Shown: positions 17,801 to 26,962 of the stretch, one piece after another
Numbering within the stretch: position 1 is the first letter of the stretch
Layout: each line of letters opens with the position of its first letter
Assembly: GCF_013377295.1 (NCBI RefSeq)
Contig: NZ_CP016180.1
Coordinates: 1,612,001-1,676,000 of the forward strand
DNA: 64,000 bases
DNA from: Pasteurella skyensis
Lineage (GTDB): Bacteria > Pseudomonadota > Gammaproteobacteria > Enterobacterales > Pasteurellaceae
Direction: 5' to 3'
Made by a program: the position numbers and the translations under genes
The notes under the pieces: generated by a model
Told to the model about the DNA's origin: nothing
What the model saw: only the letters and a program-made list of their open reading frames with translations
The model's database searches: none

Positions 17801-18481
17801 ATAAGTGCCTCATCATATGGTTATCTCTTGGAGACATTGAGTTATAGATGGAAAAATCTTGATATTTCAATGTTGAATAATGATAAAGTGCTTTTACTAA
17901 TCGAACAAGGTAAGCTGTCTTTCAATTCTGAAATGTGGAATATAATCAAAAATTATCAGTCAGATGATGTACATAAATCTTACATTGAAAGACATATCGA
18001 AAGGATTTTGGACGGTGATAATATAGATTTGGTTGATGAAGATGTACTCGTAATAATACTCAAATCTGAATCTATAATTAACGAATGTAAACAGGCGTTT
18101 ATCAGAAATTTTTCAGAACAACTTATTCCTTTTGCCGCGAAATATCCTTACAGTTGCTTCGAAGTTTATGGGAAAGAAAAAATGCCTAATGATCTGTATC
18201 AGAGTATCAAGAATAAAAATAATAGCGTAGTTATACAACAATTATTTTTAAATCAATATAAACATATTAGTACTGATGAAGTTCTTACATTGTTGAAGAA
18301 AATGGGTGATCCATTCGATGAGCTAAACGAGGATAACAAAACAGAATTTACTGATGACACAGAAACGAAAAAAATCTTAGATGCACTATATGATAAAAAA
18401 GTAATTTTAAAACCCCAAAAAATATTGAAAATGATGGGTAAGCATTATGAAACTCGCTTAAATAAAAAAATATTACAATAA
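14843..18481 (+). CDS. KAP/YobI-family membrane P-loop NTPase embedded in the CRISPR locus
   Basis: 1212 residues from the ATG at 14843 (MSCVIPPFSKKKK), preferred over 14819 because AAAGGA lies 8 nt upstream. Walker A GIYGSGKST is at about 60-68. Two membrane spans (about 146-164 and 191-210) are inserted inside the NTPase domain, and Walker B VVIIEDLDRF follows at about 254-263. That interrupted layout defines KAP NTPases, and the start region (DDIATENQKYYESRLLGALK) is YobI-like. The remaining 900 residues are helical with coiled coil near 420-560 and no domain I recognise. KAP proteins include PifA, which blocks phage T7. It is divergent from csy1, convergent with cas2-3, and its 5' leader carries the CreR-like RNA. 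A role as a defence effector guarded by the Csy complex is inference. Confidence 0.8.
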   Translation: MSCVIPPFSKKKKINNTIKPSNIIPLAPIDDIATENQKYYESRLLGALKNKRVKNIALTGIYGSGKSTILNTFKKKCSDKWKFVDISLSTFDIKSLDSQENNMLEEKDLQLLERSILQQLFYSVEHSDIPLSRFKRIVKPTKRSRISIFVAIAIIFLSYFSLFEKNNTLLGLLPETLKLALEKYEWLPTTGMGLFILSSLFLIYQLLNYALNLKEIKFKLHNAEFNVKDEENKSILNDHLDEIIYFFQETKKNVVIIEDLDRFENTSIFIRLRELNSLINASCTHRVVFIYAIRDDMFKDTERSKFFEYIIPVIPIINPTNAYDILKKEYKEQIESLDNFFLRRACLYFHDMRLLKNIMNEFEDFSVLLKGLPLDKNQLFSMVVYKNYHPEEFAKLNSNNGEIYDIFNKKKQDIISNRIKGIECEIALLEEEKDVIASEKLDSISELNVIYSHYLDCKLKELDGRYYSGIEIDDKEWEFGQYDEDLFLTLIKGEFNSCQMLNGYNSWYRNINFSEVEKLTHFTETYPQRLELIKKKGQKRLTEIQNEINNLTKQKEEIKNQSLRNLLKNEEVSESRQLNFFLVNGYINETYTDYISYFFESSITTSDKTYAMLVASRKEPQFELEIQKHEELLANYLSKEDMLTSSVLNISMLGYLLNNRYKHFSACNNMITKLSDQSDVSNEFLTLLFNKKIDFYHFLIPELIKISENVFDVVLDEVEDEQTVSNYKKIISYSGVQLANSSYLINKLKKFLSNRADYIDFVMECFSNDKEKFKSFSKTIHPMFENLKPTNLALFNWLGEQNYFYIEKSIISDALMANLNLTEEQVMAKLKRMPFTTILDSEINYLIRDYETEPESLIQIFIDDLEEDEYLEEKAETVQKIINNEKLDIDIKINLILKCKTKLKHLKTINQEVHNMLLENNGIEPTWDNVVMYYANHANELNEILINFIEKHAAHLGKETKEYKAVFEEAEELQKAFEISLVKCNEISASSYGYLLETLSYRWKNLDISMLNNDKVLLLIEQGKLSFNSEMWNIIKNYQSDDVHKSYIERHIERILDGDNIDLVDEDVLVIILKSESIINECKQAFIRNFSEQLIPFAAKYPYSCFEVYGKEKMPNDLYQSIKNKNNSVVIQQLFLNQYKHISTDEVLTLLKKMGDPFDELNEDNKTEFTDDTETKKILDALYDKKVILKPQKILKMMGKHYETRLNKKILQ

Positions 18482-18497
18482 TGTATCCTCTATATAT

Positions 18498-18532
18498 CTG
18501 ACGGTCTTTAAGCTAAGTCTTAACTCCGTCAG
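18498..18532. terminator. Nested hairpin between convergent KAP and cas2-3 genes
   Basis: Outer arms CTGACGG (18498-18504) and CCGTCAG (18526-18532) with inner arms TTAAG and CTTAA. It lies 17 bp after the KAP stop and 58 bp before the cas2-3 stop. No long T-run follows on either strand; it is probably a shared 3' end structure. It does not resemble the I-F repeat. Confidence 0.5.
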
Positions 18533-18590
18533 CTATTGTGTTGTATCTTACAAAATTCAACACTCTAGTACAACAAATGTTTCTTAAGCA

Positions 18591-21500
18591 TCAATACTCC
18601 TCAACAACCCCCAAAAACTCACTAAACCGCCACTCTTTTCTATCATCTAATGAAACACTAGAAAAACGAGTCGCCAAATAACGTAAACTCTTATCAGGAT
18701 AAGAGTTTTGTATCTCTTCTAGTGCTTCAACTAGTCCTGTTGCTAGCCAAGGGCTGATTTGAGGGTGAGAGAAATCTGCCTCTAATGGTGATATTATGTT
18801 ATCTTGCAATGTTGCGTCAGATAAACCATTTTTATACACAGATTCTGCAAAATAAACATCATATCCCTCTTCACTTTCATCATTTGGGATAATTAAAAAA
18901 TCCTCTTCAGATTTACCTGCTCTAAATGGGCTAATTAGTTGTAAATGTATATGTGCTCGGTTGGCTGTTGTCTGTTTGTTCCAATAGGCATTAACATAAT
19001 TTAGTGAGTTATTATTAAGTAAGTTTTGCATAACTTGATGCTCTAAATCACTTAATGTTTTAATACCATCATTAGTCGATTTAATAATACGAGGTTTTGC
19101 ATCAATTTGTGCTAATTGTTCTGCTGTTAATAATTCCTGTAAATTATAGCTTGTAGGTTTAAACTGTTTTGTTTCAAATCCAGGATAAGTGAAAATAGTC
19201 GAATTAGGATTTTTAAAATAACGAATATTATGCTGTAAAATCAACATATTTGTTTTTTCAGCCACTTTATCAGGACGATGTCGCCAAAGACGTCCTGCAA
19301 GTTGGATAATAGAACGCATAGAAGAGGGTTCAACAATTGCCCAATCATAATCGTGATCACGTCCTACTTCGGCAACAGGGGTCGCTAAAATGATAAAAAT
19401 ATGGTGCTTTGTCTGACTCTGTTTTAGTGCTTTTTTTATTTCTGAATGCTCAAATAGTGCTGCTGGATTTTCTTTATCACGATGTAAAATACGATCTAAT
19501 TTCGTTTCTAATGCGTTGCGTAATACCAATAGTTGTTTTGAGTGGTAACAACTCAAATGGATATGCACATCCTCAGGTACTTCTGCTTTTGCAAATAATT
19601 GCATGGCAATGGGAATAATATTATTAATATTGGCAATTCTAACCAAACCAACACTTACTTTTTTGCCTGTTTGAGGATCAACTTGATGATAATTATTATG
19701 CAAATTGATCGCACCATTGAGTATTTGCTGTCCTAAGTTGGCATAGAAACGAGCAGGTCTTTCTTGATTATAACTTAAATCTAACGGCAAAATATCCGCC
19801 TTACGTCTAACCTTTTGTTCTGAGAGAAAATCTTTACGTTTTTCAATAAATTGTTGGTTTTCTTTGGTAAAAGTATTGATATCAGCACACTGTACTGTTT
19901 TCATTGCGGTTTTTTGTTCATCAAACCAAGCACAAACAATATTGGGTTTACCCTTATTTTGACTGTGATTAAATAACTCTCGCCCTGCTTGATAGGCTTG
20001 AAATAGTCCCATTAACAGATCAGGTGTTAATGTTGCAGAAGATAATAAAACACGTGAGCCAAATAGCCCAGCCAAATGAACTAAACGAGACAGAGCAGGC
20101 AAATCATTTTGGTCAAAATCATCAGGTTCATCTAAAATCAAATCACTACTGAGTAGCCTTAACATTGGTGCTATATAGCGACCGCCACGCTTACACTCAC
20201 TCGCTTGAATAATATGATCTACCGTACAAGTGACAATAGGTGAAAACAACAAGTCTCGCACTTTTTTATTTTCGATTACTGTACCTAAATTAAGCTCAGC
20301 ATAGTCTTGATAATCAATTTGACTATCTACCCATTCGCTAAGTATATCCTCACTTGATTCACTCCCTAACAATCCCTCTTTTTCCTCTTCTTTTTTGTCT
20401 TGAGAACTATTTTGTTGATTTAATTCAAATAGATCTTTACTCGCTTGTCCCCCTACTAAAATAGCTAATTTGTCTGCGGATAAATCTAAATTATCACGAA
20501 AACTTTGCCCTGTTTGTAAGGTTAAAACACGCAATCCTAAAGCAATAGTAAAACGAGCACCTTTTTTGGGATCCGCTAAGCCATACATAATGCGAGCATT
20601 AGCAATAGTTTTGCCACAGCCTGTTGATGCCATATTCACACCAAAGAAGCCGTGTTCTTCACTCTCTTTTTGAACACGTTGAGCGAGCTGATAAGCCTTA
20701 TTTTGCCACTTAAATCTTGAGATATCAGTGAATTTTGATAAAGATTGTTGCTCTTTTAATGTTGGTAAAGCGGTTGCAATAATGGGGAATTTTCTTGCAA
20801 ATCCTGCCGTTAATGCTGCTACCCCAATGAGATGTTCATCAAGAGTTTGATTAGGCTTTGAAATTGGTTCATCTTCTACAAATGTTCTTTGTGTATTAGC
20901 GATTAACATCTGAAAGTTTTCATCGCCACTAAAACGACGATCTTTATCTTTTTCACCCAAACTAGAATAATTATGATCCGCCACCATTAAACATAAGCGT
21001 GATAAATATAATAAAAAAGTATCATCAATCGCTTTTTTATTATCAATAGCTTGTTGGCTCAATTGCATTAAAGCAGGATCTTTTAACGCCTTATTAGACC
21101 AACGTTTAATGGCTTTTTGCCAAACAGGACTACACATTACCTGTTCTTTAAATTTCCAAAAAGAATTTTGCTGTTTGATGGATATCTTTTTAGGTTCTTC
21201 TTTTTTAGTTTTGTCTTTTCTCGGTTTTTCTTCTTCAGCTTTCACCCAGCCTTCAAAAGCACATAAATATTTTTGATAATATCTTTCCAAACTCACGGAG
21301 AGGTTGATTTTCTTGTCTTCACTTCTGAATTCTTCTCTATCTTTCGATGATAAGTGAATTTTCTTATTATAAGGTGGAAATCTATGATGAGAAATAATCA
21401 ACCAAGCCACCCATTGTGCAAGAGGGGGGATTTGTCCTAATTGAGTGGTATCTCTATGACATTGTTGTAACCTTTTATTAAGAGTACTTTTATTTTTAGA

Positions 21501-22040
21501 TAACCATTTATCTATCTCAGTAAAACGGGATAACCATTGTTCATCTGTTTCACAACCTTCTACCATTACTTCAAATAATTTTAGTGAAATCCACTCGTGC
21601 CGATAAGGATCACTTTGTAGGCTTCCCTTTTCTAATTTATCTTGAAAGCCAAGTGTCGTTTTTCCAATATCGTGCAATAACGCAGCAATAGTCGCAATAA
21701 TTTGAATACTACTTGCATATTTCCAATCGTTTTCCCACTCATTGTGTAAAATATTTCTTTTGGTTCTGTTGACTGCCACAATCCCCAAATGATTAAACTT
21801 TCTCTTATTTCCCACAATCCAAATTAATTCAGCACGTTGTCGAGTTCGCACTCGGTGACAACTCACCGCTGTTGATTTACTGGCCGTTTGGCGTAGTAAT
21901 TGTTTGACGGCAAGTAGTCCCTCTTCTGTAATCGCCGTTTGCCAAACATTATCGCCAATACGATTAGCGAAAGCGTCTAAAATACGGCGAGTGCGAGAAA
22001 GGGCTTTCTTTTCACATTGAGAAATAAAGGTGACTAGCAT
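18591..22040 (-). CDS. cas2-3: Cas2-3 fusion, type I-F nuclease-helicase and adaptation factor
   Basis: 1149 residues. The N-terminal ~95 residues (MLVTFISQCEKKALSRTRRILDAFANRIGDNVWQT...) are the fused Cas2 domain, diagnostic of I-F. An HD nuclease follows (ALLHDIGKTTLGFQ, and later ISHHRFP). The helicase has Walker A ASTGCGKT, motif II LILDEPDDFD, motif III SSATLTP and motif VI QLAGRLWRHR. It degrades DNA at Csy-bound targets and joins Cas1 in spacer uptake. All motifs are present, so interference looks functional. It is separated from cas1 by an unrelated 1245-residue gene, whereas the two are normally adjacent. Confidence 0.96.
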   Translation of the reverse strand: MLVTFISQCEKKALSRTRRILDAFANRIGDNVWQTAITEEGLLAVKQLLRQTASKSTAVSCHRVRTRQRAELIWIVGNKRKFNHLGIVAVNRTKRNILHNEWENDWKYASSIQIIATIAALLHDIGKTTLGFQDKLEKGSLQSDPYRHEWISLKLFEVMVEGCETDEQWLSRFTEIDKWLSKNKSTLNKRLQQCHRDTTQLGQIPPLAQWVAWLIISHHRFPPYNKKIHLSSKDREEFRSEDKKINLSVSLERYYQKYLCAFEGWVKAEEEKPRKDKTKKEEPKKISIKQQNSFWKFKEQVMCSPVWQKAIKRWSNKALKDPALMQLSQQAIDNKKAIDDTFLLYLSRLCLMVADHNYSSLGEKDKDRRFSGDENFQMLIANTQRTFVEDEPISKPNQTLDEHLIGVAALTAGFARKFPIIATALPTLKEQQSLSKFTDISRFKWQNKAYQLAQRVQKESEEHGFFGVNMASTGCGKTIANARIMYGLADPKKGARFTIALGLRVLTLQTGQSFRDNLDLSADKLAILVGGQASKDLFELNQQNSSQDKKEEEKEGLLGSESSEDILSEWVDSQIDYQDYAELNLGTVIENKKVRDLLFSPIVTCTVDHIIQASECKRGGRYIAPMLRLLSSDLILDEPDDFDQNDLPALSRLVHLAGLFGSRVLLSSATLTPDLLMGLFQAYQAGRELFNHSQNKGKPNIVCAWFDEQKTAMKTVQCADINTFTKENQQFIEKRKDFLSEQKVRRKADILPLDLSYNQERPARFYANLGQQILNGAINLHNNYHQVDPQTGKKVSVGLVRIANINNIIPIAMQLFAKAEVPEDVHIHLSCYHSKQLLVLRNALETKLDRILHRDKENPAALFEHSEIKKALKQSQTKHHIFIILATPVAEVGRDHDYDWAIVEPSSMRSIIQLAGRLWRHRPDKVAEKTNMLILQHNIRYFKNPNSTIFTYPGFETKQFKPTSYNLQELLTAEQLAQIDAKPRIIKSTNDGIKTLSDLEHQVMQNLLNNNSLNYVNAYWNKQTTANRAHIHLQLISPFRAGKSEEDFLIIPNDESEEGYDVYFAESVYKNGLSDATLQDNIISPLEADFSHPQISPWLATGLVEALEEIQNSYPDKSLRYLATRFSSVSLDDRKEWRFSEFLGVVEEY

Positions 22041-22112
22041 TATGTGTAATTATCCTTTTTTTGTAACTCTTCTTGTAAAATGAGGGTTGAGAATTCTCAT
22101 AGTTCTGTTATT

Positions 22113-25100
22113 TCAATTATTGCTATGTTCATAATCAGATAAATCGACCATAATATGAAAGTAATTGTGATTTCCATGAATGGTTTTGGCTATTCGCATT
22201 TTTAAGAAATCGGGAAACTCGTCCGATAACTCTTGAAAGTCATTAGGATTTTCCAAGGGCTCTACAAAATCAGTTTCTAAGAAATCGTCTTGGTAAGTTC
22301 TCCAACAATCATCTACATCACCATCACCTATGTAATAAATAAGATTATAGTAATTTGAAATATTAGGAGCGTAACTATTTACTTTATTACTATGAGGTTG
22401 GGTGGTGGATTTGTCTCCACCTTTCAGTCTAAACGCTTCAATCAGAGCAAATGTGTTATTTTTATGTTTAATAATTATATCTGCTTCACCCGCATCTCTA
22501 TCATTAGCAGAAATACCTGTTCTTTCTTGATCAGTAACTTGCCAATTAAGATATTCAAGTCTCGCACTTAAAATAACTTTAACTAAATCATTATATTGAT
22601 TTTCTACTTTGTATGAACCATCACTCTGCTTTTCTCTTATAGCATGAGTTTTTTCCATCATTAGTTTTATTGATGATAAGATTGAATATAAGACAAAGCT
22701 TCCCAAATCATTAAAATCATTGTTTGGTACGACATGTATAACATCTTTTGGTTTTAACTTATGTATTAATGAAACAGTATTTCTTAACTCATCCTTATTA
22801 GCTTTAGATAAACTTTTGTTTAATGCCTTCACTAGTGTCTTTGGCATATTTTCTGAGCGTTCATCATAATATTTTTCAGCATCGGTAATGTATGTATTGT
22901 ATTCTATAAATCGTTTGTCAGAAGTTAGTCGATTAATAACCACTTCTAGTAAATACTCATTAAATCTATGAGGACTTTCTACCTTTCTAAAATAATCATA
23001 AAAATTATCTTTTTCATTATCAATTTGCCCATAAACTGTCGTAATATAGCTATTAATATAACTTGCATATTTATTTATAAATATATGTTCATTGGAGTTA
23101 TCATTGAGTGTCTCTATATAGTTTTTCCAATCATCTACAGCCTGTTGTTTATCAGGTAATGATTTGTCAGGATTTAACGCAATACATCTAAACAGGTCAA
23201 ATCTAGCTAAAATATCAAATACATCACTTTTATCTATTTTTTTAAGTAATTTTTCGGCTAATGTATAATCCCTTGTCTCATCAATATGAAATACTGCTTC
23301 ATATACAAAAGACAATGAAGATATTTGTGCTATATCATTCCTAAACTTTCTTATCTCTTCAACATCCTTACTCTTTAAAGCAATCAATAGTTCAATACGT
23401 TTTGCAAGATATTTCACCCCTTTTTCATCATATTTTCTTTTTCTATGATGTTGTACAATCCTCTCTAAGAACTTTTTAGCGAGTAGATAATTTGAAGAAG
23501 AATTAACTGCATATATCATACTTTGTTTTAACTCATCAATTAAAAACACGTGGTTATCAATGTATTCTGTTGGGTCAATTGTATTTATTCTCTCAGAAAT
23601 TGATTCCTTAATTGTAGTATTTTCTAGGGCATGTATTGCTTCTAACATTAATCCTAAGTCGTTTGAATCATCAAATAAATTTGTTAAGACTTGTTGCGAT
23701 TTTTCAAAATCTAAACAATTAATAAAATCAAATAAACACTCACGAGTGGTTTTATAATATCTATTTTGTAAAAATTTATGTGGCACTTTAAACAGGTTTT
23801 TAAAACGGGCTATATCTTCATTGTGATATTCTTGAGTAACTTCCATAATAAGTTGCTCAAGTTTTATATAGAATTCATGATAATTTACATCACTGATTCT
23901 TATGGTTTCATTATGTTTTTTTGAATATGCTAGACAACACATCTTATACAGTAGTTCTACCTTATGAAGTTCATCAAATGAATGGGTTTTAGATTGGTCA
24001 AATTTTAAATTTTGAATAAGGGCACTGTAAATTTCGTCCAATTTATTATTTTTATAAATAATTGCAAAAATGGTATTCCAATTAACTAACTCTAAACCAC
24101 AAGCTGTAGTGTAAATATCAGCTTTTACTACACATTCTCTTCCTGTTTCATAATCAAATACGGTAACTTCAGTATATGAAAACAACCACTTGAGATGCTC
24201 ACAAACCAATGTTGAAATAATTTTTTCATTATTATCATACGATTTATCTAATTCAATCAATTTACTCAGTAATAAGATGGTTGCATAGTCAATACTGATT
24301 AAATTATTAGCTTTATCATGATTAGTAAAATTATCAGCAATATTTTTAATAATTTCATGAATTGATGTAGTTTCTTGCTCTTCATAGATTGACTGTGTAA
24401 AACGCTCAAATTCTGAAAATATTTGCTCAAAACGTAGGTGTTTATGAGCTTTGGCACATGATGCTGAATCTTTTAAGGATTCTTTTGCAAAATAAATCAG
24501 TGTATTAGCAAGTGGTGAAATATCATTACAAGTCACTTGAAAGGTATCTTGGTTAAAACAAATCTTAAAAAATGTCACACATAGTTCAGTTTTTAGTTCT
24601 TCTAAATGACTGTCTTTCTCGTGTATTCTATAGGGGTCTATTGCTTCATAATTGTATAAAGCCTCTTCAGAAACTTCAAATTTAGTTAATTCAGAAAAGA
24701 TTAGAGGAATAAAATTATTATCTTCTAAAATAATTTGTGGAAATTTATCAATGTGACTGTCTTTTAAATTTTGATAAATTTTATAGGTTAGGTAGGGTTT
24801 GCTAGGATTAGTTAGATATTTTTTAAGCTCAAAATCTTCTAAACGCATACACTCACCTAACTTCAAAAAAGATTGGATGATATACCCATAAATTCTTCTA
24901 CTATTTTTCATAAAGCCACAACTGGAATGATAGTACTTATTAAAGTAATCAATATCGTAAATGATGTTAATTGTATTTGAGGCATCAATAGTAAAGTTTT
25001 GATAATTCTTAGTATCAAAACTTGTATCATAGTTTTGTCTAGGATTATCAAGAATATATTTTAACCTTTCAATATTACTACTATTTAAATCTAATTCATT

Positions 25101-25850
25101 ATCAATGAGCTGCTTTAATTTCCGAAAAAACTCGTCATTGTTAAATAAAATAACGAAATCAGGTAGATAAAAGTAGAATTTTAACTTATTTGTTATCTGT
25201 ATAAAGTCTCTAACTTGCTCTAAAGTTGGATTGGTTTCATCACAAGTTTGGTAATAAAAATTTAATAAAATATCTTTTGCAATGAATTTTATTGACTTAC
25301 TACAATCGGTTGTATCATATATAAAATTATCATCTTTAATTGTAAAAATATCCAATTCCTCAATATCTTTAATTGAACATTCTGTATTAGCAATAATAGT
25401 CTCAACATCTGTAATTGAAATTACCCCATTATGAGCAATTTTTGATTGATATGTAAGCAAAAATTTTATGGCTGTCCTTTGTTTAGCCGTTAAATTTTCA
25501 GATAATGTGCTATTTTGTTGTCGATATGAATTCAGAGAATAAGCTATTTGTGTTGGAATATATATTTGATTGAATATTATTCTTACCCAACCTAGATTTA
25601 ATAAGTCTTTTTTAGTTAATTTCTCACCGCCATTATCAGTATTAAATTGCTCTAGATGATTGTCTAACAATTCAATAGAACGGTCAGAAAAAGTCATTTT
25701 TTCAAATATTTTAGTAAAAATATCAACTAGATTACATTTTAAAGATAACTTTTTAATAGTCGCATCTTGTGTTTCATAATTGGTATGTTTATCTTGGTAA
25801 AGTTGTAATGTTTTACCAAACTTTTCTAGATTTGATTGTAATGCGTACAT
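22113..25850 (-). CDS. 1245-residue protein of unknown function between cas1 and cas2-3
   Basis: Not recognised as any Cas protein. Largely helical, Lys/Asn/Ile-rich, with no signal peptide or membrane span. The only suggestive part is the C-terminus: GEADIIIKHK (D1124) and ALIEAFRLK (E1138, K1143), followed by a helix-strand unit NKVNSYAPNISNYYNLIYYIGD. Spacing and strand pattern resemble a PD-(D/E)XK nuclease core, but the usual E-x-K lysine is replaced (EAF). An acidic motif DVDDCW follows. It starts with a good ribosome site (AAGG, 8-9 nt), lies 63 bp after cas1 and 72 bp before cas2-3 on the same strand, so it is likely co-transcribed with both. It may be an embedded defence protein or an adaptation accessory; neither can be shown from sequence alone. 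Confidence 0.75.
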   Translation of the reverse strand: MYALQSNLEKFGKTLQLYQDKHTNYETQDATIKKLSLKCNLVDIFTKIFEKMTFSDRSIELLDNHLEQFNTDNGGEKLTKKDLLNLGWVRIIFNQIYIPTQIAYSLNSYRQQNSTLSENLTAKQRTAIKFLLTYQSKIAHNGVISITDVETIIANTECSIKDIEELDIFTIKDDNFIYDTTDCSKSIKFIAKDILLNFYYQTCDETNPTLEQVRDFIQITNKLKFYFYLPDFVILFNNDEFFRKLKQLIDNELDLNSSNIERLKYILDNPRQNYDTSFDTKNYQNFTIDASNTINIIYDIDYFNKYYHSSCGFMKNSRRIYGYIIQSFLKLGECMRLEDFELKKYLTNPSKPYLTYKIYQNLKDSHIDKFPQIILEDNNFIPLIFSELTKFEVSEEALYNYEAIDPYRIHEKDSHLEELKTELCVTFFKICFNQDTFQVTCNDISPLANTLIYFAKESLKDSASCAKAHKHLRFEQIFSEFERFTQSIYEEQETTSIHEIIKNIADNFTNHDKANNLISIDYATILLLSKLIELDKSYDNNEKIISTLVCEHLKWLFSYTEVTVFDYETGRECVVKADIYTTACGLELVNWNTIFAIIYKNNKLDEIYSALIQNLKFDQSKTHSFDELHKVELLYKMCCLAYSKKHNETIRISDVNYHEFYIKLEQLIMEVTQEYHNEDIARFKNLFKVPHKFLQNRYYKTTRECLFDFINCLDFEKSQQVLTNLFDDSNDLGLMLEAIHALENTTIKESISERINTIDPTEYIDNHVFLIDELKQSMIYAVNSSSNYLLAKKFLERIVQHHRKRKYDEKGVKYLAKRIELLIALKSKDVEEIRKFRNDIAQISSLSFVYEAVFHIDETRDYTLAEKLLKKIDKSDVFDILARFDLFRCIALNPDKSLPDKQQAVDDWKNYIETLNDNSNEHIFINKYASYINSYITTVYGQIDNEKDNFYDYFRKVESPHRFNEYLLEVVINRLTSDKRFIEYNTYITDAEKYYDERSENMPKTLVKALNKSLSKANKDELRNTVSLIHKLKPKDVIHVVPNNDFNDLGSFVLYSILSSIKLMMEKTHAIREKQSDGSYKVENQYNDLVKVILSARLEYLNWQVTDQERTGISANDRDAGEADIIIKHKNNTFALIEAFRLKGGDKSTTQPHSNKVNSYAPNISNYYNLIYYIGDGDVDDCWRTYQDDFLETDFVEPLENPNDFQELSDEFPDFLKMRIAKTIHGNHNYFHIMVDLSDYEHSNN

Positions 25851-25913
25851 CTTAATTGCCTTTTTAAACCTAATTCTTAAACTATTCTATTATTTTTCTA
25901 TACGATTATTTCA

Positions 25914-26861
25914 TTATTCCTTACTTAATGCCAATGTCTTCACCACTTCAAACATCACATCAAGGGCTTTATGTTGTGTAAAAGTATTTAAACACTCCTG
26001 ACGAAAATCTTGCTCTGTGGCATTTTCACTGGCACAGATAAAGGCTTTAGGAAGAATTAAGGCGTCTTTTACGATATCTGCTATATCAAATACCAAAGCC
26101 CCTCGTCTTGTTTTGCCGTGCATTACCGCAAAACCGTGAGGAATACCAAGTACCCAAGCTGTGGTTGCCCCTAATCCATAGGCAAGATAATTACCGTGAT
26201 TTAAAAATATATTGGCTTTATCTAAGCCATCGTGATCACGACTAAACCCATTATAATGAGTATTTTTACTGGCTAATTTATACAGCTCTTTTGTTAAACG
26301 AGCTTCAAGCTGTAAAAGGTTCATTATGCTGGTTTGTTGGAGAATTTTTTCTTTATAAGTGGATATAAGGTTTTTAATATGATCGTTATTACTGTCAAAT
26401 CCATATAGACGTAAATCTTTATCTTTTGACCAAGTAGCATTAAGAAAATCAAGGCGAGCAATTTGCAAATTTTTGGCAACATCTAACCGCTTGTTATCAT
26501 CAAACCACCAAGATAACCAGCCTTGAACATACTCCGTTGGGCGATATTCACTTTGAGGCGTTAGCCATTCAATTTCACTTGCCATCAATAACGGCGTTCC
26601 GCCGCCACCTGAGAAACCAACTAAAACACCTGCTTGAGCTAACATTCGCATTGCAGCTTGTGTAATCGAAGTCCCAGTTCCTAATAGTAAGCAAGTTGTA
26701 TTGGCGATAGGAATATTGTAATACAGGTTTTCTTTATCGCTTTCTGTGAGATAAAGGACGCGTCCATCTTTTTGCATTACTCGGCAGTATTCCAAGTAAT
26801 AAATATTGGCACGTTTTGAATGAAGAATAGCCTTAAGGGCAGAGGACTGAATAGGTTGCAT
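25914..26861 (-). CDS. cas1: Cas1, type I-F spacer integrase
   Basis: 315 residues, near the usual I-F Cas1 length. The N-terminal beta domain is followed by the helical catalytic domain with the conserved histidine in HGFAVMHGKTRRGA and the acidic residues in LVFDIADIV; GVLVGFSGGGGTPL and GNYLAYGLG are also I-F Cas1 features. Cas1 forms the spacer-acquisition complex with Cas2-3. First gene of the cas1-(1245 aa)-cas2-3 run, facing away from the tRNA pair. No CRISPR array is present on this side. Confidence 0.95.
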   Translation of the reverse strand: MQPIQSSALKAILHSKRANIYYLEYCRVMQKDGRVLYLTESDKENLYYNIPIANTTCLLLGTGTSITQAAMRMLAQAGVLVGFSGGGGTPLLMASEIEWLTPQSEYRPTEYVQGWLSWWFDDNKRLDVAKNLQIARLDFLNATWSKDKDLRLYGFDSNNDHIKNLISTYKEKILQQTSIMNLLQLEARLTKELYKLASKNTHYNGFSRDHDGLDKANIFLNHGNYLAYGLGATTAWVLGIPHGFAVMHGKTRRGALVFDIADIVKDALILPKAFICASENATEQDFRQECLNTFTQHKALDVMFEVVKTLALSKE

Positions 26862-26962
26862 AGTATACCTCTAACAGAAGAAACTTCTCTTAATGATATA
26901 ACAATGGCTAAAAAAGAATATGATCTAGAACAAACTTTATTAATAAAAAATAGGGGATAAAA

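Noticed and set aside
26916-26926. A second match to the CreR-like seed (ATCATAT on the minus strand) in the cas1 upstream region
   Set aside because: Only seven consecutive bases match and the two preceding bases are AG, not the CC expected for an I-F PAM. In AT-rich DNA this can occur by chance, so I do not claim that cas1 is a target.
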